The notes: generated by a model not told the origin, from the letters alone. Numbered from the stretch's first letter, positions 8,550 to 17,307 are shown. The stretch is 64,000 nucleotides of DNA from an uncultured Coriobacteriales bacterium (GCA_934646835.1 CAKUES010000001.1:62001-126000), one strand, 5' to 3'. A program made the numbers and translations.

Positions 8550-8586
8550 GGCCGCTTGCGACGCTGCATTGCTGCCGCAAGCGGCC
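8550..8586. terminator. intergenic hairpin upstream of VOC gene
   Basis: An 11-base inverted repeat (GGCCGCTTGCG and complement) encloses a 15-base loop, between the small ORF ending at 8632 and the VOC start at 8533. No U-tract is obvious; an RNA-processing or attenuation role is possible. Confidence 0.4.
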
Positions 8587-8631
8587 TTGCCCCCTTGAGG
8601 GACTTGCTCTGCTGAGAAACAGCCAAGGTCG

Positions 8632-8931
8632 CTAGGGGCGCTTCCGCGTCGAGTCGTGCAGAAGGCTCACCCACTGGCCGGCTCGATACTGCATCGCCGG
8701 AAGCAGGTTGATGTGCCCTGCATGCGATCCGCTGCCCCAGTACCTCACGCTTCCCTCGTGAGCGGCTCCAAATCGCGCCCACATGTTGTTCGCAAGCTCG
8801 CAGTAGCCGTTTCCCTCTTCATCGAAGAGCTCGTTTCTCTCGTAGTCGACGCGAACGATGCGGACCCGGCGGGGCCGGGAGCCTCCACACTCCCGACCCT
8901 CTTCGCCGCATGCCTTGCCATTGGCTCTCAC
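8632..8931 (-). CDS. small hypothetical protein after the transhydroxylase small subunit
   Basis: An open frame of 99 codons starting with GTG two bases after the stop of the small subunit. It begins basic and Cys-rich (ACGEEGRECGG) and then reads RIVRVDYERNELFDEEGNGYC. I do not recognise the family. No hydrophobic segment is present. In its favour are the tight spacing and the absence of another gene in the gap; against it are the weak start and no known relative. It could be a decayed third gene or 3' untranslated sequence. Confidence 0.3.
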   Translation of the reverse strand: MRANGKACGEEGRECGGSRPRRVRIVRVDYERNELFDEEGNGYCELANNMWARFGAAHEGSVRYWGSGSHAGHINLLPAMQYRAGQWVSLLHDSTRKRP

Positions 8932-8933
8932 TG

Positions 8934-9737
8934 CTACACCAGCGCGATGTCGCCCAAGCCCTTGTCCTCGTCAACGGTACTGACGGTGAGGACCTTCTCC
9001 TTGCCAGCGGCGGAGATGGTGACGGTCCACTCGTCGTCTGCCAAACCGTCGATCCAGAAGTCGCCCCAGCTGTTGGTGGTGTCCGTGTAGGTCTCGGTGC
9101 CGTTGGTGACGGTAACCGTGGCGCCCTCGACGATCTCCTCATCGGCGGGGGTGAAGACGGTGCCGGCGATGAACTTCTTAGGCAGGCCCTTGTAGTAGAC
9201 GTGGGGCTTGGTGCCGTACTCGGGGTGCAGGACCTCTGCACCCTCGAGGTCGAGCTCGTCGAGCTCGCCAAACTCGATGACGTGGACGGGGCAGTTGTCC
9301 ACGCAGCGCGGGACGCTGATGGGAGCATCCTCATCGTCAAGCAAGTGGGCACAGCCCGTGCACTTCTGGGGAATCTCGAGCTCCTCGTTCCAGAAGATCT
9401 TGCCGTAGGGGCAGGCCTTCACGATCTGCTCCTGGCCCTTTGCCTTCTCCGGGTCGATGATGACCAGGCCGTCCTCGCGGCGATAGACCGCGTCGTTTTC
9501 GGCCGCCTTGATGCAGGGGGCGTTCTCGCAGTGCTGGCAGGGCGTGGGAATGTAGCTGACCTTGACCTGGGGGCACTGGCCGTGCTCCTTCTGGTTGACC
9601 TTCAGCCAAAACTGTCCGGACTCGGGCTGCTCTTGGGCATAGGGCATCCAGCAGTTGCCGCAGTGCTCGTCCTTGCAGCCGATCTGGCAGGCATGGCACC
9701 CCATGCACTTGTCGGCGTGAATCAGGAAGCCTTTCAT
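8934..9737 (-). CDS. transhydroxylase-like small subunit, ferredoxin + carboxypeptidase-like domain
   Basis: A 267-residue electron-transfer subunit. The N-terminal part carries FeS motifs: CMGCHACQIGC at residues 11-21, CQHCENAPC, CPYG, and the CTGCAH to CVDNC set. The last roughly 80 residues form a beta-sandwich carboxypeptidase-regulatory-like domain (GTVFTPADEEIVEGATV onward). This ferredoxin plus Cna-like tail is the architecture of the small subunit of Pelobacter pyrogallol-phloroglucinol transhydroxylase. The second motif lacks its fourth Cys (CIKAAEND), so probably three clusters are bound, as in that enzyme. The start at 9737 has GGAGAGAGGA upstream, and 19 bases separate it from the large subunit gene. 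There is no signal peptide: cytoplasmic. Confidence 0.88.
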   Translation of the reverse strand: MKGFLIHADKCMGCHACQIGCKDEHCGNCWMPYAQEQPESGQFWLKVNQKEHGQCPQVKVSYIPTPCQHCENAPCIKAAENDAVYRREDGLVIIDPEKAKGQEQIVKACPYGKIFWNEELEIPQKCTGCAHLLDDEDAPISVPRCVDNCPVHVIEFGELDELDLEGAEVLHPEYGTKPHVYYKGLPKKFIAGTVFTPADEEIVEGATVTVTNGTETYTDTTNSWGDFWIDGLADDEWTVTISAAGKEKVLTVSTVDEDKGLGDIALV

Positions 9738-9756
9738 AATCTTGTCCTCTCTCCTC

Positions 9757-12444
9757 TTAAGCCTCGACGACCCAGGCCTCGCGGGTGATGCCCTGACCGG
9801 CGTCGTAAGCGCGCTCGAATGCCTCGGGGTACTGGGCCTTCCAGTTGTCGTACTCCTCCTGGGAAAGCTTCTCTGCCTCAACCAGATAACCCGTCACTGC
9901 GAATCCCTTGCAGTTCTTGGAGACGGTCGCCTCGGGGCTGATCAGGTTGATGGCGCCGCCGCGGTCGATGTGCGGTGCGATCGGGTCGACGCGAGATCCC
10001 TTTGCGACGACTACGGAACCAGGCTGGACGCGCTGGGACACGCGCGCGCCGGTAAGGACGATGCCGCGCTCGTTGAAAATCTTGACGATGTCGCCGTCCT
10101 TGATACCGCGGGCGTCTGCGTCCTCAGGGCTGATCCACAGCGCCTCGTACAGGTAGCCGTCCGGGCCCTTGACCTTCTGGGTCTCGATCTCGCGGTACCA
10201 GGCGATGTCGTCGCCCTGGACATGCACGCGGAAGCGGGCGGGGTTGGCGGTGACCAGCAGCGGGTACTTCTTGCAGCGCTCGCCCCACAGGCTCTCGTCG
10301 TGAGTCCATCCCTCTTCCTTGGGACCGCCGACGACCCACTTGGCGAGGGGCTGGCGCTCCTTGTCGTCGGGGAAGTTGTCTGCCAGTGCCTGAGAGTAGA
10401 ACTCGAGCTTTCCAGAGGGGGTGTCAAGCGGGTAGTTCTCGGGGTCCTGGTAGAAGCCGCGCATGCCGGGAAGCTCGTCGCGCCAGTTCTCCTCGAGCTT
10501 GGGATAGTAGATGCCCTTTTCGACGAGGGTCTCCCATTCGACCTCGGTGGGCAGCTGGGAGTTGTTGAAGCCGTACTCGAGCCATTCCTCGGTGGTCATG
10601 TTGTAGTCGAGCTTCTCGCGCATGCCAAAGCGGTCGAGCACCTCGAGTGCGATCTCCCAGTCGGACTTGGACTCGCCGACGCGCTCGCAGGCGTGCGGTG
10701 TGTAGCCGGCATAGCGCATGCCAACGGTCATGGAAGCACCCATGGTGTCATCGTCTTCGACGCAGGTGGTGACGGGGAGCACGAGATCGCAGAACAGCGA
10801 GTCGTTCTCGAGCCACTGGTGGTTCGTGACGAAGAACTCGACCTCGTCGCTGCGGATGGCGTCCTGGAACTCGAAGCCGCCGTTCCAGCAGTTCATGTTG
10901 CAGGGCTTTTCCGACCACAGCATGTGGACCCTGTTGATGCGGGGCTCCTCGGTGGGGATGGGCTGGCCTGCGCGCTGCGCCATAGCCTGCGCCATCATGA
11001 GGCCCATCTTGGGGTCGCCGGGGTAGGTGAACTTCTTGAACTGCTCGGCGTTTTCGACGTAGACGATGCAGGGGCTGCCGTACCACTCAACGTGCCCATT
11101 GCGAATCGCCTCGGCGATGGCGGTGCGGGGCAGGGACTGAGCGGAGGGGTAGAACATGCGGCAGTGGTTGAGCATCGAGAACGGACGGGTGGAAGACTCC
11201 GCCAGCTTCTCCTTTGCCATGTTGGTTGCCTCGAGATGAAGCTGCTGCACGCCAGGCTTGCCAAGGCCCTGCATCGCCAACAGGTACGCCTGAGTACGGC
11301 CGGGCTCATGGGAATACGGGGTCTTGATGGAGCCGGAGCTGTAGTGGACGTGAGAAGCGCGCTTCTTGCACAGGTTGCGTGCGTACGCCTTGATGGTGTG
11401 CTCGGGGATACCGCAGCGCTCGCTTGCCCACTTGGGGGTCTTGGGGATGCCGTCTTCCTTGCCCATGACGTAGTCGACGACCTTGTCAAAGCCAATGGAG
11501 TGGGTGTCGATAAACTCCTTGTCGTAGATGCCCTCGGTGATCATCACGTACATCGCGCCGAAGTCGAACGCGGCGTCGGTGTTGGGCAGGATGGGGATCC
11601 ACTTGAAGGTCTTATGGCAGACAGCAGTGTAGTTGCAGAAGGGGTCGACGGAGACGAACTCCTTGCCGAGCTCCTCCCAGTACTTGAGGAGCCTCGAGAA
11701 GAACATGGAGGCGTAGTTCTGGGTAAGCTCCCAGTCGCCGGCGTCAAAGACCAAAAGCTCGGCGTTCTCCGTCACGTCCTTGACGACGTTGTAGTTGGAG
11801 AAGTTGTTCTGCGGAGGCGCAATCATGCCGCCACCGTGGTTGAAACCGGCACCCCAGAAGTGCTTAGCGCCCCAGTACCAGCCCTCGACGGAGTCCGGGG
11901 TGCGGGTTTCGCGGGTGTAGCCACCCAGGAAGTTCATGACAGTTGCGTGCATACCGCCGCCCGCATGCAGGTCCTTGGACTCGCGATGGCCGTCCTCGCC
12001 TACGCACAGCACGCTGTAAGGGCCGTACTTGTCGATGACGCGCTTGATCTCGGACTCCATGATGTCGAGCGCCTCGTCCCACGAGATTTCGACGAACTTG
12101 GACCTACCGCGGTTAGCGGCATTGATCTTGGCTGGGTCTCCGCCGGGCTCCCAGTCCACGCGCTTAAGAGGCTTCTTAACGCGGTTTTTGGAATAGACGC
12201 GCTCCTTGTAGGCGAGCGCCATGTAGTTGGGTGCCGCCTTGTACTCGGGGCGGAACTTCTTGCCATCGACTTCAAGCTCCCACATGGAGTCTGCAAGCTC
12301 CTCCGGGGTGTACTTCTCGTCGATGTGCAGCGGGCGGATGCGAACGATCTTTCCGTCCTTGCTGTCGACTGCGGTGGGCTCACCGCCCGTGCCGCCGCTG
12401 GCGATACTCTGCACCGTCGTGGTGTAGGTCTCTTTATCGCTCAT
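9757..12444 (-). CDS. pyrogallol-phloroglucinol transhydroxylase-like large subunit
   Basis: An 895-residue bis-MGD molybdenum enzyme without Tat signal and without the N-terminal CxxC FeS motif, both features of the transhydroxylase branch of the DMSO reductase superfamily. The N-terminus (GGTGGEP then KDGKIVRIRP) and the block TPDSVEGWYWGAKHFWG match Pelobacter AthL. Ser185 of PDS sits where that enzyme's serine binds Mo; Asp184 and His153 occupy likely active-site positions. The C-terminal domain IV is intact (DRGGAINLISPE). Known relatives move a hydroxyl between polyphenols without net redox; gut Coriobacteria also have catechol dehydroxylases in neighbouring clades. The good Shine-Dalgarno (AAGGAG) and the TetR gene just upstream suggest inducible expression. 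The family is clear; the substrate is not. Confidence 0.88.
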   Translation of the reverse strand: MSDKETYTTTVQSIASGGTGGEPTAVDSKDGKIVRIRPLHIDEKYTPEELADSMWELEVDGKKFRPEYKAAPNYMALAYKERVYSKNRVKKPLKRVDWEPGGDPAKINAANRGRSKFVEISWDEALDIMESEIKRVIDKYGPYSVLCVGEDGHRESKDLHAGGGMHATVMNFLGGYTRETRTPDSVEGWYWGAKHFWGAGFNHGGGMIAPPQNNFSNYNVVKDVTENAELLVFDAGDWELTQNYASMFFSRLLKYWEELGKEFVSVDPFCNYTAVCHKTFKWIPILPNTDAAFDFGAMYVMITEGIYDKEFIDTHSIGFDKVVDYVMGKEDGIPKTPKWASERCGIPEHTIKAYARNLCKKRASHVHYSSGSIKTPYSHEPGRTQAYLLAMQGLGKPGVQQLHLEATNMAKEKLAESSTRPFSMLNHCRMFYPSAQSLPRTAIAEAIRNGHVEWYGSPCIVYVENAEQFKKFTYPGDPKMGLMMAQAMAQRAGQPIPTEEPRINRVHMLWSEKPCNMNCWNGGFEFQDAIRSDEVEFFVTNHQWLENDSLFCDLVLPVTTCVEDDDTMGASMTVGMRYAGYTPHACERVGESKSDWEIALEVLDRFGMREKLDYNMTTEEWLEYGFNNSQLPTEVEWETLVEKGIYYPKLEENWRDELPGMRGFYQDPENYPLDTPSGKLEFYSQALADNFPDDKERQPLAKWVVGGPKEEGWTHDESLWGERCKKYPLLVTANPARFRVHVQGDDIAWYREIETQKVKGPDGYLYEALWISPEDADARGIKDGDIVKIFNERGIVLTGARVSQRVQPGSVVVAKGSRVDPIAPHIDRGGAINLISPEATVSKNCKGFAVTGYLVEAEKLSQEEYDNWKAQYPEAFERAYDAGQGITREAWVVEA

Positions 12445-12542
12445 ACCTCACTCCTTCCTCGTTTGCGTGGGGTCTCTCAGCCCCGCTTTGGCGGCAGCCT
12501 TGCAACCTGCCGCGCCCTCGCATTCGAGACTACCGGGCAAGG

Positions 12543-12570
12543 AAAACGCCCACAATTGACGTTGTGGGCG
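12543..12570 (-). terminator. intrinsic terminator after TetR gene
   Basis: A nine-base perfect stem (CGCCCACAA and complement) is followed, in the minus direction, by TTTTCC. It separates the regulator gene from the transhydroxylase operon, which then needs its own promoter within the remaining 100 bases. Confidence 0.7.
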
Positions 12571-12638
12571 CTCTATGAACGTGAGGTTTTCAGTTTTGCG
12601 GATTAGGAGGTTTTACGGTTAACAAAACGACAGAACTG

Positions 12639-13202
12639 TCACGAAAGGGTCCTTGAATTGGTCTCCCAGTAAGATCCGGTCATCTTCTTGTACAGGCTTC
12701 CAAGCTCTTCCGGGGTGAGGGGCATGCCGTCGAAAATCCACTTCTGCATGAGCATGGCCTGCGACGACGCGAAGAAGTACGCCACGTACTCGCGCTCGAC
12801 TCCCTCCGCAGACGAGACGTCGGCCATGATGTGGTGATTGAGCTTTTCGAGGGAGTTGGTGACGACGCGGATGAAGGTGTCGTCAACTCCCTTCATGGGA
12901 CGGACGAGCCTTTGGTAGAACTCTTTGTCGTTGCAGATGGGAGTGTAGACGTTTTGCATGTACATCTCCATCAAGTCGCGAGACTGGTTGACAGACAGGA
13001 GACTGTTCATGGTCAAGATGGGCTTGACGACGTCGTCTTCAAAAATCGCTTCGAGGATCTCCTCCTTGTCCTGGAAGTTGTCATAGAAGGTTTTTCGGGA
13101 GAGATGGGCCTCGCGGCAGATCTCGGTGACGGTGATCTTGAAATAAGGCATCTTCATCACTAGCTCTCTAAAGCTTTTTTCAAAAGCCTCTTTAGCGCCC
13201 AT
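12639..13202 (-). CDS. TetR/AcrR family regulator
   Basis: A 187-residue regulator. The N-terminal helix-turn-helix at about residues 22-51 reads ITVTEICREAHLSRKTFYDNF, typical TetR; the rest is helical with no known ligand signature. The start at 13202 was chosen for its GGGGGAG Shine-Dalgarno, rejecting a longer in-frame extension. It lies directly upstream of, and in the same direction as, the transhydroxylase operon, with a terminator between. It is the likely local regulator, sensing an aromatic inducer (inference). Confidence 0.88.
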   Translation of the reverse strand: MGAKEAFEKSFRELVMKMPYFKITVTEICREAHLSRKTFYDNFQDKEEILEAIFEDDVVKPILTMNSLLSVNQSRDLMEMYMQNVYTPICNDKEFYQRLVRPMKGVDDTFIRVVTNSLEKLNHHIMADVSSAEGVEREYVAYFFASSQAMLMQKWIFDGMPLTPEELGSLYKKMTGSYWETNSRTLS

Positions 13203-13281
13203 GCTCTCCCCCTGCCCCCGCTTTGCATTGCTTAGCCCTGTGAAACAAAATATCGTTCCCAACAGTTTAACGCTCAAAACA

Positions 13282-13800
13282 CTAGTGGCTATGCTCGCAC
13301 CCGCAACCGCCGAGCGATTCGCGCAGCCGGTTGCAGCCGCAGCCGGTAGAGCCCTTTTCAACCTCGAGTGCAGCCGATGTCCCATCATCGACAAGCTCGA
13401 CCTCGAACCGGAGGTCGTGCCCTGCCAGCTCGTGGTTTGTGTCAAAGATTATCTGGCCGTCTTCTACTGCGAGGACCTTTGCACGACCCCTGCCGCCTGC
13501 CATCCCGAACTCGATGAACTGCCCTATCGGGAGCTCGTCAGCATGCGAGAATCCCTCGGCTGCAACGCTGATGACACCCGCAGGATCGTAAGGCCCGTAA
13601 GCCTTCTCACACGGAATGACAAAGTTGCGCCTCTCGCCTCGGCGCATCTCAAGCAGCTGCTCTTCAAAAGCCGGAAGCAATCCGCCAGAGCCGATGACCA
13701 CATTGACGCTGTCCGGCATAAGCCAGGTATTCACAAACTCAGTGCCGCCCTCTAACTGCCCCGCATAGTTGATCTCGACTCGTTGCCCCTTTGCCAGCAT
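13282..13800 (-). CDS. FKBP-type peptidyl-prolyl isomerase, SlyD-like
   Basis: A 172-residue FKBP-fold protein: GQRVEINYAGQLEGG at the start, GLLPAFEEQLLEMRRGE, then an IF-domain-like insertion (KAYGPYDPAGVISV) as in SlyD. The C-terminus is rich in Cys and His (TGCGC, GGCGCEHSH), like the metal-binding tail of SlyD. SlyD proteins act as chaperone-isomerases and deliver nickel; a role in metalloenzyme maturation would fit this neighbourhood. The AAGGAG Shine-Dalgarno fixes the start at 13800. Its frame stops 79 bases before the TetR gene, on the same strand. Confidence 0.9.
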   Translation of the reverse strand: MLAKGQRVEINYAGQLEGGTEFVNTWLMPDSVNVVIGSGGLLPAFEEQLLEMRRGERRNFVIPCEKAYGPYDPAGVISVAAEGFSHADELPIGQFIEFGMAGGRGRAKVLAVEDGQIIFDTNHELAGHDLRFEVELVDDGTSAALEVEKGSTGCGCNRLRESLGGCGCEHSH

Positions 13801-13947
13801 GATGCACTCCTTTTCTTCGAGCGAATAGTTATCATCACTGTACTGGCCCAAAGCGAGGGGCGGCACTAATCAAAAGAGGCACCCTGTCAAAACGATGGTT
13901 ACAGTTCGAGGCGAGTGTCACCCATCGTGTGTCGCTTGCTCTGTGGC

Positions 13948-14105
13948 CTATGGCGCCGACTTCGTCTGGCGCGTAGGCTGCGGCCTGAGGATGCTTCCGC
14001 GCAAACACCTGACCCCCACCGCGGCGACGCACGTCAAGCATCGCGTCAGCACCGGCGAGTCCCGAAGTCCTCGTAGGCGCCAGACGCAGTCGGCGCCATA
14101 GGTTG
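13948..14105. repeat. family B inverted pair
   Basis: A forward unit (CTATGGCGCCGACTTCGTCT at 13948) and an inverted unit (ending GGCGCCATAG at about 14102) enclose roughly 100 bases. The inverted unit abuts family A copy 2. It lies upstream of the FKBP gene. Confidence 0.75.
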
Positions 14106-14137
14106 CAACGAATCGGCGGCCCACCAACGGGCTCCGA

Positions 14138-14284
14138 AACAAAAAGTGCACGAAGTGTTAAGGGTTTCGGCAAGATGCGGAGTAGGCGACAATTTCCGCT
14201 TGCAAAACCGCAGGTCACGGCGTTGCCAATTTTTGGCTACTCCGCATCTCGCCGAAACCCTTAACACTTCGTCCACTTTTTGTT
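14138..14284. repeat. family A palindromic element, copy 2
   Basis: Same arms as copy 1 (AACAAAAAGTGCACGAAG and complement), core in the same orientation. The right arm has one unpaired change (GTCCAC against GTGCAC). The inner stem differs in sequence from copy 1 but still pairs (AGATGCGGAGTAG with CTACTCCGCATCT). Confidence 0.9.
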
Positions 14285-14382
14285 AGGCAGAGCCGTGGAG
14301 CCCTCACGTGGCACCCGTATAAACCCACACGAAAGTTGAAGAAGAGGAATAATGGCGAAATAGGCCTCATGCATGACAAGAT

Positions 14383-14800
14383 GTGTGCATCGCAAAAGCG
14401 CCGGACTGGCTTACCGGCGTAGCCGTTGTTGTGATGATAGACTTCGCCGTTACAACAAGACCTACAGAAGAAGCCCCGTCCACTACGGCCCCAACATGCA
14501 GCCGGATCGCTGGGGCTCTCAAACCGAGCTACTACTATTTCCCATCATCATGCTGGCCTGCGTCGCTTTGATGACTTTGATTCTTCACTAGCTCAGCCCC
14601 GAGTATTGGAGCGAGCCCACTGACCTCAAAGAGAGCGATAAAGACGTCTGGCATTGCGGGCGCCCGATCGGTGGCTTGGGTTGAACTCAAGTGCGGCGTT
14701 TTCTCTCTGTTTATGGCTTGGCCCCTTGCCTGGCAGCGACGCAATGTTGGCTATCGGTGCAATCGTGTTCGCCTTGTTGGCCATGCAACGCCCTTCGCGT
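14383..14800 (+). pseudogene. decayed SdpI/DUF1648-family membrane protein
   Basis: Pieces of one protein occur in shifting frames. These are a membrane-like segment (WLTGVAVVVMIDFAV), then PVHYGPNMQPDRWGS followed by a hydrophobic stretch, then SDKDVWHCGRPIGGLG, then LPGSDAMLAIGAIVFALL. Their order matches the SdpI/DUF1648 family (an 'IPxHxGxxGxxDRWGS' loop, then a 'VWxKxxRxxG' loop, then a last TM). At least two frameshifts and a stop separate them, so no full protein is made. Confidence 0.6.
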
Positions 14801-14852
14801 TTGTTGCGAGATTTCTTCGCAGAGGCCTGGCCAAGAGCGAGGCCCCGCAGCG

Positions 14853-15908
14853 CTAGCAGCCCAATGTACCCCAGTCGATAAACAGCTCGCGGCGCAGCTC
14901 CAGCTGGGCGTCGAGTTGCCGCTCAGTCTTTTCGCGGTACCTCAAGCCGATCTCCTCGAACAGCATGCGCCTGACGATATCGAAGTTCTTTGCGTCGGCG
15001 ATTTGCTGATATGTCAGCAGCATCACGTTGTAGCCCATTTGCTGCAAGGCGGTTGCGCGGTCGGAATCCGACAGCGACGCATCGGCCCCGCCGTGCACAA
15101 GCCTGCCCTGGCACTCGACGATGAGTGGCTTCTTGTCACCTGTCTCCTCAAACAGCAGGTCCGCGTAGCAGCTATAGCGCCCGGCCAATCGAGTTGCCTT
15201 ACCGGAAAGCGCGATTCGCGCGTTGTTGGAAAACGACTTGAGACCCTCTCCGCCAGCCGATCGCGGCGTTGCAAGCAACAACGACAGCTGCGCCTCAAAC
15301 GGCGACGCGACAATGCCGGTCACGCGGCTGAGCGCTTGCTCGAAGACTCGGCAACCGCGCTGGCCCTTCATGTCCTTGGCAAGCTGTTCGAGCTCTGCCA
15401 ACTCAACAAGCGGTGGCCTGTTCCAGAGGTCACTTGGCTTGCCGTCGGACCCGCGCGCGTTGCGCCAAGCGCTTGCGCACAGAGGGGTCGCCACATCCAC
15501 TTGGGATGCAAGCTCTTGCGGTAGCTTGGACAAATTGAACACCGCGAAACTTCCGCACATCTCGTACATGGCCATGGCCACATGCGTGACAGACAGCGAC
15601 CTGGCCAGCTGGAACAAAGTCATTGCAGGGGATGAGACACCGATGCCGTGCTCTGTCTCGAGCACGCTCCCAAATGGGAACTCGCCGCTTTGGAGATGGC
15701 GACTGGAGTACAAGGCGGGAGTGCGATCCGCTTTGTCTATTGCCAGCAAATGCAAGGGCAGGGACAACACGTCCCGAATCAAGCTGTGTCTGCGCAGCTC
15801 GAAGCGACACCTGTCCCCCTCAGCTTGAGGGACAGGCGGCATCAAAGCCAGCACCTGTGGCGGGGTGCGGTGATATCGAAATGCCGACGCGCCATAGAGA
15901 ATATCCAT
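14853..15908 (-). CDS. hypothetical protein with PD-(D/E)xK-like C-terminal domain
   Basis: A 351-residue cytoplasmic protein I cannot name. The C-terminal third has YADLLFEETGDKKPLIVECQG followed by SDSDRATALQQMGYNVMLLTY, the arrangement of Vsr/DUF559-type PD-(D/E)xK nucleases (Asp, then E-x-K/Q, then a D..R..L...GY helix). Here the lysine of ExK is Gln (ECQ). Similar Coriobacterial proteins often carry AbiEi-like N-terminal parts. No partner toxin is visible. The Shine-Dalgarno at 15908 is weak. The AT-richer stretch upstream and the neighbouring palindromes suggest an accessory gene. Confidence 0.65.
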   Translation of the reverse strand: MDILYGASAFRYHRTPPQVLALMPPVPQAEGDRCRFELRRHSLIRDVLSLPLHLLAIDKADRTPALYSSRHLQSGEFPFGSVLETEHGIGVSSPAMTLFQLARSLSVTHVAMAMYEMCGSFAVFNLSKLPQELASQVDVATPLCASAWRNARGSDGKPSDLWNRPPLVELAELEQLAKDMKGQRGCRVFEQALSRVTGIVASPFEAQLSLLLATPRSAGGEGLKSFSNNARIALSGKATRLAGRYSCYADLLFEETGDKKPLIVECQGRLVHGGADASLSDSDRATALQQMGYNVMLLTYQQIADAKNFDIVRRMLFEEIGLRYREKTERQLDAQLELRRELFIDWGTLGC

Positions 15909-16118
15909 AGATGAACATTAGCAGCTATTGCCATGCGGTGCACTACTGTATGTCCAATTTCAAATCAATTACAGAATCTCTTCAAATCAACCCTTCTCCT
16001 GCGCTCCAAAAGATGCTCCTTCTTCGAAATAGCATGCGATGTCCAAGCGAGTTTTTGGTGAGCGAGGTTCCAAACCGGCATTTGCGGATGAGTTTGCGCC
16101 GTCCGGTAAGAGTACGAA

Positions 16119-16267
16119 ATCAAAAAGTGCACGAAGTGTTAAGGGTTTGGCCGGATGCATCGAGTAGCCAAGAATCCGCAACGCTATGACCTGCGGTTTT
16201 GCAAGTGGAAATCGCCGTCTACTCGCCTCCTCGCCGAAACCCTTAACACTTCGTGCACTTTTTGTTC
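16119..16267. repeat. family A palindromic element, copy 3 (core inverted)
   Basis: Arms CAAAAAGTGCACGAAG and complement, with the central core (CCGCAGGTCAC motif) in the opposite orientation to copies 1, 2 and 4. It lies just beyond the 3' end of the aquaporin gene. Confidence 0.88.
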
Positions 16268-16379
16268 GCGAGGCGCATTTGCGGACCGAAATATCACTCT
16301 AACTCGCGGCAACATCGCAGCGCAATGCACCCGAGCGCAGGCCGCGAAGCCCATACTCGGGTGCGCCAGCGTGCGACTC

Positions 16380-17174
16380 TTATGCTGCATCCGCCGCCTT
16401 GTGCATCTTGTCGACGACCTGGGTGTAGAACAGGCCAGCAAGGACGCCGCCGACGAGCGGGGCAACGACGTAAACGACCCACACGCCCCAGTCGGCAAGG
16501 CCGGAGGTAGCCAGGACGCCGCTGGCGACGAGCCACATGACGCGCGGCAGGATGTCGCGGGCGGGATTCAGGCCGGCGTCGGTCATGGGGCCGGCGGTGC
16601 AGATGATCAGCGTAACGGTCAGGCCGATGAACAGCAGGAAGATGACGTCACCGGGCTTGCCGGCATTGGCGTCCTCGGTCATGGAGAAGATGACGAAGAC
16701 GAGGACGAAGACGCCGATACCCTCGGCAAGCGAGCCCTCGAGCACGCCTATGGAGAGCGCCGAGCTGTTGGTGATCTGCTCGCACCAGATGGAGGCCGCG
16801 GTATCGGGACCGGCAACGCTTGCCCAAGAGGAGTCGAGGCCGTTGACGGAGGCAGCGAAGTAGATCCACAGGACCAACGCTGCGATAAAGGCTCCGATGA
16901 ACTGGCCGATGAGGTATGGCAGGACCTTCTTGCCCTCGAGGCGGCCGGTGACGGCCATGGCCACCGTGACGGCCGAGTTGAAGTGAGCGCAGCTCAGGTT
17001 GCGCGTGCAGTAGATCGCAATGGCGATGGCGAGACCCCACACCATACCGACCTGGAAGGGACCGGTGTGAGCCCCGGCCAGCGTTGCGGTGGCGACGGCG
17101 CCGATGCCAAAGAAGCGCATGATGAATGTGCCGATGACCTCGCCCATCACCTCTCGAGCAGTGGCGTTACCCAT
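16380..17174 (-). CDS. MIP-family aquaglyceroporin with NSA first motif
   Basis: A 264-residue channel with six membrane segments and two half-helix motifs. The second motif is canonical (GLNPARD, with the Asp typical of glycerol-type channels). The first is HFNSAVTV at residues 64-71, so Pro of NPA is replaced by Ser67. It is divergent from the arsM gene at 17415 and shares its 240-base control region, which contains a perfect inverted repeat. Aquaglyceroporins carry As(OH)3 and methylated arsenicals in several ars loci, so arsenical passage is the likely role (inference). Start at 17174 is supported by AAGGAGGAG. Confidence 0.88.
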   Translation of the reverse strand: MGNATAREVMGEVIGTFIMRFFGIGAVATATLAGAHTGPFQVGMVWGLAIAIAIYCTRNLSCAHFNSAVTVAMAVTGRLEGKKVLPYLIGQFIGAFIAALVLWIYFAASVNGLDSSWASVAGPDTAASIWCEQITNSSALSIGVLEGSLAEGIGVFVLVFVIFSMTEDANAGKPGDVIFLLFIGLTVTLIICTAGPMTDAGLNPARDILPRVMWLVASGVLATSGLADWGVWVVYVVAPLVGGVLAGLFYTQVVDKMHKAADAA

Positions 17175-17250
17175 GCTCTCTTACTCCTCCTTGCGTTACA
17201 TGCGGAAGGGCTTGGCCTTTTGGCCCAGTCGACTGCAGGCGGTGCTCCGT

Positions 17251-17273
17251 AATCCCACCAGTGGAGTGGGATT
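17251..17273. promoter_or_regulatory. perfect inverted repeat between aquaporin and arsM
   Basis: AATCCCAC-N7-GTGGGATT, a perfect 8-base inverted repeat with a 7-base spacer, lies in the divergent control region. The inner CCCAC-N7-GTGGG is repeated before the arsS operon at 1998-2014. It is a candidate operator for an arsenic-responsive regulator not present in the window. Confidence 0.5.
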
Positions 17274-17307
17274 CTTTCACATCTATTTGCGGTTGTCCAC
17301 TAATCTC

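Noticed and set aside
9742..12606. Very long plus-strand frame of 954 codons opposite the transhydroxylase subunit
   Set aside because: It mirrors the real gene on the other strand, has Leu/Val/Ala-biased composition with no known domain, and lacks a ribosome site. Long antisense frames are common at high GC.
12629..12640. GACAGAACTGTC palindrome as TetR operator
   Set aside because: It overlaps the stop codon of the TetR gene and is far from the transhydroxylase start; a chance short palindrome is as likely.
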